A stretch of 23,957 bases of DNA, from NCBI GenBank assembly GCA_022561895.1, contig JADFQH010000005.1:1-23957 (forward strand), read 5' to 3'. The notes under the pieces are model-generated. The model was not told where the DNA came from, searched no databases, and saw nothing but the letters and a program-made list of their open reading frames with translations. Shown here in pieces: positions 19,906-23,957 of the stretch; position 1 is the first letter of the stretch, and every line of letters begins with the position of its first letter. The translations under genes were made by a program, and so were the position numbers. The DNA is from Methanobacteriota archaeon. Lineage in GTDB: Archaea; Halobacteriota; Halobacteria; Halobacteriales; Halalkalicoccaceae.

Positions 19906-20133
19906 TTACTCGCGATCCGTCTCGTTCCACTCACAGTCCTGGCACTTATACCCGGTGACGAACTCGCTGACGCTCGGCATATACCCCACCTGTAGAACGT
20001 CCCCACCACAGTCGGGACACTCTTTATCAGTATCCTCGATCTCCGTCGCTTCCATCGGTTTCTCGCCCTCGATCAGCTCGGCGAGACGCACTGCGTTGAC
20101 CATTCGTCCCTCGACAACGCGGTTCTGGCTCAT
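19906..20133 (-). CDS. DUF5795 family zinc-ribbon protein
   Basis: The 75-residue product is read from ATG at 20133 (MSQNRVVEGRMVNAVRLAEL). It has an N-terminal helix, then ECPDCGGDVLQVGYMPSVSEFVTGYKCQDCEWNE, two CxxC pairs forming a small zinc ribbon. It matches my memory of the haloarchaeal family DUF5795, function unknown. A longer frame to 20181 is not needed. It lies between the tRNA-Trp gene and the YdjM-like gene, with DUF5794 close by, a neighbourhood typical of the chromosome rather than of the element. Confidence 0.8.
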   Translation of the reverse strand: MSQNRVVEGRMVNAVRLAELIEGEKPMEATEIEDTDKECPDCGGDVLQVGYMPSVSEFVTGYKCQDCEWNETDRE

Positions 20134-20248
20134 ACCAGTGCCAGACCAGCCGGCCACGTAAGCCCTCCGCCCTACATCCATCGGCGTCCTCTCGAACCGG
20201 GGTTGGATTCAGCATCGTGCTTATCCGTTCGACCAGCGTACCGCGCTT

Positions 20249-20767
20249 ATGGTCGACGTGAGCGGTCATCTCGGAATGGCGCTGCTGGCGACGACGCCAA
20301 TCTGGTTCGGCTACGGTCGCCGAGCCGCACTGACGTTCGTCGGTCTCGCGCTTCCGTTCGGTCTGCTCCCGGACATCGATCTCTACCTCCGTCGCGTCTT
20401 TCCGACGATCCATCACCACGGGGTCACCCACACTATCGTGGTCGTCGTCGGCGTCAGCCTCATTGTCGGCGTGCTCGTGGCCCCGACGCTCCTTCCGTAC
20501 CTTCGCCAGCGTGGGTGGCTACCGGACGGGGAGATCGGGAACGAGTACGCGTTCGTCGTCGGCGCGTTCGCGATCGGCGGCCTCTCGCACCTGTTCGCCG
20601 ATATGCTCTCGGCACCCGACATCTCCGAACCCATTGAACCGTTCTGGCCGATCGTCGTACAGCCGGTTTCGCTTGACGTGTTCTACTACAACGCCCCGTT
20701 GGCCAACTTCGGCCTACTGGCGGCCGGGATCGCCGCTCACCTCGTGCTGTGGCGGTGGCAGGCGTGA
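20249..20767 (+). CDS. YdjM/DUF457-like membrane-bound metal-dependent hydrolase
   Basis: This 172-residue membrane protein has the family histidine/aspartate motifs: GHLG at residues 6-9, LLPDIDLYL near 40-48, HHHGVTHTI near 55-63 and LSHLFADML near 112-120. These are expected metal ligands at the membrane face. Three or four hydrophobic helices surround them. The substrate is not known for archaeal members. The first start is ATG at 20249. It is on the opposite strand from DUF5795 and DUF5794. Confidence 0.8.
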   Translation: MVDVSGHLGMALLATTPIWFGYGRRAALTFVGLALPFGLLPDIDLYLRRVFPTIHHHGVTHTIVVVVGVSLIVGVLVAPTLLPYLRQRGWLPDGEIGNEYAFVVGAFAIGGLSHLFADMLSAPDISEPIEPFWPIVVQPVSLDVFYYNAPLANFGLLAAGIAAHLVLWRWQA

Positions 20768-20792
20768 GCATGGGACCGCGCAGGCCGCCGCG

Positions 20793-21641
20793 CTACAGCC
20801 ACGGTTCGCGTTCGGGTTCCGATCGATACCCCCGTTCGGACGCTGTCCGCTCTTCGATCCCCTCATCCGATGACGAGTTCGCAATCGAGTCATCAACCCC
20901 TTCGCTGGGATCGAATGCGAGGACGGCCGCAACGAGCAACACCGCAAGCGGGGCCTGCTCGAAGGTGATCCCCAACAGCGCGAGCGGAAGCACCCCGAGG
21001 GCGACTGCACTCCCGAACCGAAAGGAGTCGATGTCGAGGTTCCGGCGCAGCCACGGGCCTCCCAGTGCAACACAGAGCGCGAAGGCAACGCCGACGCCTG
21101 CGGCGGCAGTGGCTCGAAGGATCAGCCCGAGATCGGGGGTGAAGACCAGCTCCGCGCCCGAAAGATCGACGCTTGCGATGAAGCCAAGCCCGATGATCAC
21201 ACCCGGCGAGGGGAGGTACTCCCCGATCCGTGCGCTCGCGGTTTTGGCGGCGATGGCAGCGATCACCAGCGCGGCAAACCGTTCGAAGATCGCGAGATCC
21301 AGCACGCTCGCGATCGTCGGCGCGAGCGCGGCCTCGACCGCAGCAAGCGGCAGTAGCCCGGCTGCCACGAGCAGAACGATCTTCGCCTGCTCCCTCGGAG
21401 TGCCGTCCATCTCCGCGAGGATAACGGCCAAGACAGCGCTTCCGCCGAACACCAGCAGGCCGACCTGTAGGATCCCAGCCACGGAGTCGATCCCGCCCGC
21501 GAGGATCAGCGCGGGGAAGATCCCGTCAATCAGCGGGAGGAACATCACGATCGCGAGCAGCTTCGTCGGTCCTGAGACCGTTTCGCGGAGTCCAAGCGCC
21601 CGTTCCAACCGGAGTGCAATGGGATGCTGGGAGCTACTCAT
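20793..21641 (-). CDS. DUF5794 family membrane protein
   Basis: This 282-residue protein has about six hydrophobic segments (for example LAIVMFLPLIDGIFPALILAG, LLVFGGSAVLAVILAEM, FAALVIAAIAAKTA, ATAAAGVGVAFALCVALG and SAVALGVLPLALLGITF) and a charged C-terminal tail. It corresponds to the haloarchaeal family DUF5794 as I remember it; its biochemical role is unknown. It is convergent with the YdjM-like gene, 25 bp apart. The start is ATG at 21641; the overlapping rightward frame is a shadow. Confidence 0.8.
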   Translation of the reverse strand: MSSSQHPIALRLERALGLRETVSGPTKLLAIVMFLPLIDGIFPALILAGGIDSVAGILQVGLLVFGGSAVLAVILAEMDGTPREQAKIVLLVAAGLLPLAAVEAALAPTIASVLDLAIFERFAALVIAAIAAKTASARIGEYLPSPGVIIGLGFIASVDLSGAELVFTPDLGLILRATAAAGVGVAFALCVALGGPWLRRNLDIDSFRFGSAVALGVLPLALLGITFEQAPLAVLLVAAVLAFDPSEGVDDSIANSSSDEGIEERTASERGYRSEPEREPWL

Positions 21642-22013
21642 TGCGATAACGTAACAAACCGCGTGATCCCCGGTCGACAGCGCCCGATTGCAAGGGAGCG
21701 CGTTTGAACCCTATCAGGGTTGCGAACGCGGTGAAGGTAGATGTGGTGTCGAGTTCTGCAACTACTTGACTCACATTCCACCGGGTCGCGTTGATAGCGT
21801 CCATACCTAATACAACAATGATGATATTAATAAGCGTTGTGTGGGGGATGTCGTCACTCTACAGTACACACGCCGTATCAACAGTGTACAGATTCATTCA
21901 AACGACCACTAATCGGCGCGTTTGATTGAGCTTCGATCTATCAGAGAGATCGCCGACGGGCACTGAGTCGCCCGTCTCGCAACGCTTTTGGGTCGCCGTA
22001 GCAGACGGTTTAT
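21642..22013. other. Intergenic region upstream of guaB
   Basis: No gene is supported. An AT-rich segment with a TATA-like ATATTAATAAG lies at about 21823-21833. A spaced inverted repeat GTACAC (21864-21869) / GTGTAC (21884-21889) lies about 125 bp before guaB. GGTTTATATG immediately at the guaB start resembles a TATA box but is too close to serve that ATG. Confidence 0.4.
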
Positions 22014-23495
22014 ATGGCGAGTAACGCTTTCCTCGATAAGCTCGACGTGCCCGAGGCGCTCACCTTTGATGATGTGCTGCTTCGCCCCAAAGAGAGCCGC
22101 GTCGAACCCGACGACGCAGACCTTTCTACTCGGGTGTCGACGAACGTTTCCCTCAACGCGCCCGTGCTTTCGGCGGCGATGGACACCGTCACCGAGAGCG
22201 AGCTGGCGATCGAGATGGCACGACAGGGCGGACTCGGCGTCCTCCACCGAAACATGAACGTCGAGCGGATGATCGAATCGATCGAGCGCGTCAAGCGCGC
22301 CGACGAACTGATCATTCGGGATGTGGTGACCGCAAGTCCCGAACAGACGGTACAGGAGGTCGATCAGATGATGGAACACGAGGGCGTAAGCGGCGCGCCC
22401 GTCATCGACGAGAACGAGGAGGTTCTCGGAATCATCTCGGGGACGGATATCCGGCCCTACCTCGAAGTCGGCGAGCGCGACGCGGTGCGAGAGGCGATGA
22501 CCGACGAGGTCATCACCGCACCCGAGGACGTCTCGGCGCGCGAGGCGCTCGAACTCATGTACGATCACAAGATCGAGCGCGTCCCCATCGTCGACGTGGA
22601 CAATCACCTGCTGGGCCTCGTCACCATGCAGGGGATCCTCCAGCGCCGCGAGTACAGCGACGCGATCCACGACGCCGACGAACGCCTCCGTGTGGGCGTC
22701 GCGGTCGGTCCCTTCGAGGAGGAGCGCGCCGTCGCCGCCGACGAGGCCGGTGCGGACGTGCTGTTTATCGACTGCGCCCATGCCCACAACATGAACGTCA
22801 TCGATAGCGCCCGCGCGATCGAAAGGACCGTCGAGGCCGATGTCGTCGTCGGAAACATTGGAACGCGCGAGGCCGCAGAAGCCATCGTCGACTTCGCGGA
22901 CGGACTCAAGGTCGGAATCGGCCCCGGCTCGATCTGTACTACCCGCGTCGTCTCGGGTGCGGGCATGCCCCAGATCACCGCCGTCGCGGAGGTCGCGGAC
23001 GTCGCCGCCCGACACGACGTGCCCGTGATCGCCGACGGCGGGATCCGGTACTCGGGCGACGCGATCAAATCCATCGCCGCCGGGGCTGACGCCGTGATGC
23101 TCGGTTCGTACTTCGCCGGTACGGACGAAGCGCCCGGTCGCGTCATCACGATGAACGGCAAGCGCTACAAACAGTACAGAGGAATGGGCTCCGTGGGAGC
23201 GATGCGCTCCGGTGGTGGCGAGCGCTACCTGAAGGACGAACCCGACGAGGAAGACGAGTACGTTCCTGAAGGGGTTGAGGCCGCTACGCCGTATAAAGGG
23301 AGTCTGGAGAGCGAGCTCCATCAGATGACCGGCGGGATGAAAAGCGGGATGGGCTACGTCGGTGCGGAGAGCATTCCTAATTTCAAGGAGCGTGCGGAGT
23401 TCGTGCGCGTCTCTTCTGCGGGCCAGGCGGAGGGTCACGCCCACGACGTGGTCATCACCGACGAAGCACCCAACTACAGCCCCACACAGGAGTAG
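22014..23495 (+). CDS. guaB: IMP dehydrogenase
   Basis: The 493-residue product oxidises IMP to XMP with NAD+, the first committed step of GMP synthesis. TFDDVLLRPKES near residue 18 and APVLSAAMDTVTE begin the barrel. Two CBS domains occupy roughly residues 95-210 (VSGAPVIDENEEVLGIISGTD and ERVPIVDVDNHLLGLVT). The catalytic loop GPGSICTTRVVSGAG carries Cys308. IADGGIRYSGD, GSYFAGTDE and the flap YRGMGSVGAM follow in order. Length is normal and the gene is complete. It is a single gene of housekeeping type, which marks the right side of the window as core chromosome. Confidence 0.97.
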   Translation: MASNAFLDKLDVPEALTFDDVLLRPKESRVEPDDADLSTRVSTNVSLNAPVLSAAMDTVTESELAIEMARQGGLGVLHRNMNVERMIESIERVKRADELIIRDVVTASPEQTVQEVDQMMEHEGVSGAPVIDENEEVLGIISGTDIRPYLEVGERDAVREAMTDEVITAPEDVSAREALELMYDHKIERVPIVDVDNHLLGLVTMQGILQRREYSDAIHDADERLRVGVAVGPFEEERAVAADEAGADVLFIDCAHAHNMNVIDSARAIERTVEADVVVGNIGTREAAEAIVDFADGLKVGIGPGSICTTRVVSGAGMPQITAVAEVADVAARHDVPVIADGGIRYSGDAIKSIAAGADAVMLGSYFAGTDEAPGRVITMNGKRYKQYRGMGSVGAMRSGGGERYLKDEPDEEDEYVPEGVEAATPYKGSLESELHQMTGGMKSGMGYVGAESIPNFKERAEFVRVSSAGQAEGHAHDVVITDEAPNYSPTQE

Positions 23496-23567
23496 GTGTA
23501 CGACTCGTTTTGACTGGCTACGAAGTTCGAACCGATCATTTATCTACTTCTACTCGAATATTTTTCC

Positions 23568-23774
23568 ATGAACCAAACGCTGTGGACTCGTTTTCTCATC
23601 GCGACTGTTCTGCTGATCATGGCTGGGTCCGCCATCGGCGCACTGGCACTCCCACCGGACCCGATCAGTCAGTTGCCCGGATTCGTTTTAGCTGTGGTTC
23701 TTGCGATCCCGTTGGCGTACTGGCTCGTCTACAGAGGTGGCTTGTCGAACCTGCAGAGTCAAATCCAGAACTAA
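23568..23774 (+). CDS. Small two-helix membrane protein
   Basis: The 68-residue protein has two hydrophobic helices, TRFLIATVLLIMAGSAIGAL and LPGFVLAVVLAIPLAYWLVY, joined by PPDPISQ, with a short polar tail (RGGLSNLQSQIQN). ATG at 23568 follows a TATA-like CATTTATC by about 25 bp, so it probably has its own nearly leaderless transcript. Similar small membrane proteins are common in haloarchaea; I do not recognise a specific family or role. Confidence 0.65.
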   Translation: MNQTLWTRFLIATVLLIMAGSAIGALALPPDPISQLPGFVLAVVLAIPLAYWLVYRGGLSNLQSQIQN

Positions 23775-23868
23775 TCTCGAACGAGGTCTACTGTCACCAA
23801 CCTCATGCGGACCGCGAACGAGCAACGCGAGTGAGCGGCTTCTTCGTGAGTGAAACGAACGAAGGCTC

Positions 23869-23887
23869 GTCACGGCTCCGCCGTGAC
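23869..23887 (+). terminator. Hairpin followed by T-run
   Basis: GTCACGGC-tcc-GCCGTGAC is a perfect 8-bp stem followed by GGTGTTTTT. It lies about 95 bp after the small membrane gene and may end its transcript. The rest of 23775-23957 shows no gene. Confidence 0.45.
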
Positions 23888-23957
23888 GGTGTTTTTGGAG
23901 GAGATTTTTGCTCGGAGTGGTGGGGTCGCGGAGCCCGCGCCACCCCACGGGGCAAAA

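Noticed and set aside
20749..21654. 301-codon plus-strand frame opposite DUF5794
   Set aside because: Ser/Arg/Pro-rich shadow; the minus-strand frame has proper membrane helices.
21909..23444. 511-codon minus-strand frame opposite guaB
   Set aside because: The His/Asp/Val-rich translation is the antisense shadow of IMP dehydrogenase, which has all its motifs.
23775..23957. Possible gene at the right edge (minus strand)
   Set aside because: The translation is Arg/Ser-rich and the region contains hairpins typical of haloarchaeal intergenic DNA.

Overview
The window is haloarchaeal chromosome (class Halobacteria). The evidence is acidic proteins, a GC-rich background, TATA-box promoters, an intron-containing tRNA-Trp, type IV pilins of the SPVIGVILMVAITVILAA type, and several families known mainly from haloarchaea (DUF5794, DUF5795, DUF7386). 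I cannot name the species.

Layout. (1) 1-5367 is an accessory region full of decay. It holds the end of a probable AlbA_2/Schlafen-type protein with a frameshift, a DUF2062 membrane protein, a TumE-type toxin-antitoxin pair whose toxin is frameshifted, a three-gene pilin operon whose last gene is frameshifted, and the debris of a second TumE-type pair. (2) 5368-8394 is the remnant of an integrated element: frameshifted and truncated tyrosine integrase, stub of a PhiH1-type repressor, intact RHH/RelE toxin-antitoxin pair, stub of a serine recombinase. (3) 8338-19678 is a second, almost complete element bounded by 74-bp exact direct repeats 11,267 bp apart. (4) The right-hand repeat forms the 3' end of an intact tRNA-Trp gene (19662-19865, minus strand). 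(5) 19906-23957 is ordinary chromosome: DUF5795, YdjM-like hydrolase, DUF5794, guaB (IMP dehydrogenase), a small membrane protein.

Element 3 is best read as a pleolipovirus-type provirus. Its rightward operon has the pleolipovirus structural order: small four-helix membrane protein (VP3-like), large exported spike with a C-terminal anchor (VP4-like), a secreted or anchored protein, a two-helix membrane protein, and a P-loop NTPase (VP8-like). Most of these starts are coupled by ATGA or GTGA overlaps. Micro-ORFs and a PD-(D/E)XK-like nuclease follow. From the tRNA end a leftward operon encodes a J-domain protein and a coiled-coil protein, and its promoter lies inside the att repeat. At the other end are a SNJ2-type integrase with a Cys-rich insert and a two-gene pilin operon, paralogous to the chromosomal pilin operon in promoter, structured leader and 3' flank. 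No known replication initiator is recognised.

The points most worth checking are: the spike gene split by one in-frame TAA, with a matching ribosome-binding site before the second half; the pilin cargo with hairpin leaders; a CTAG-rich perfect palindrome where the two operons converge (candidate origin); and the tandem array of two related elements at one tRNA gene, with the broken one farther from the tRNA.
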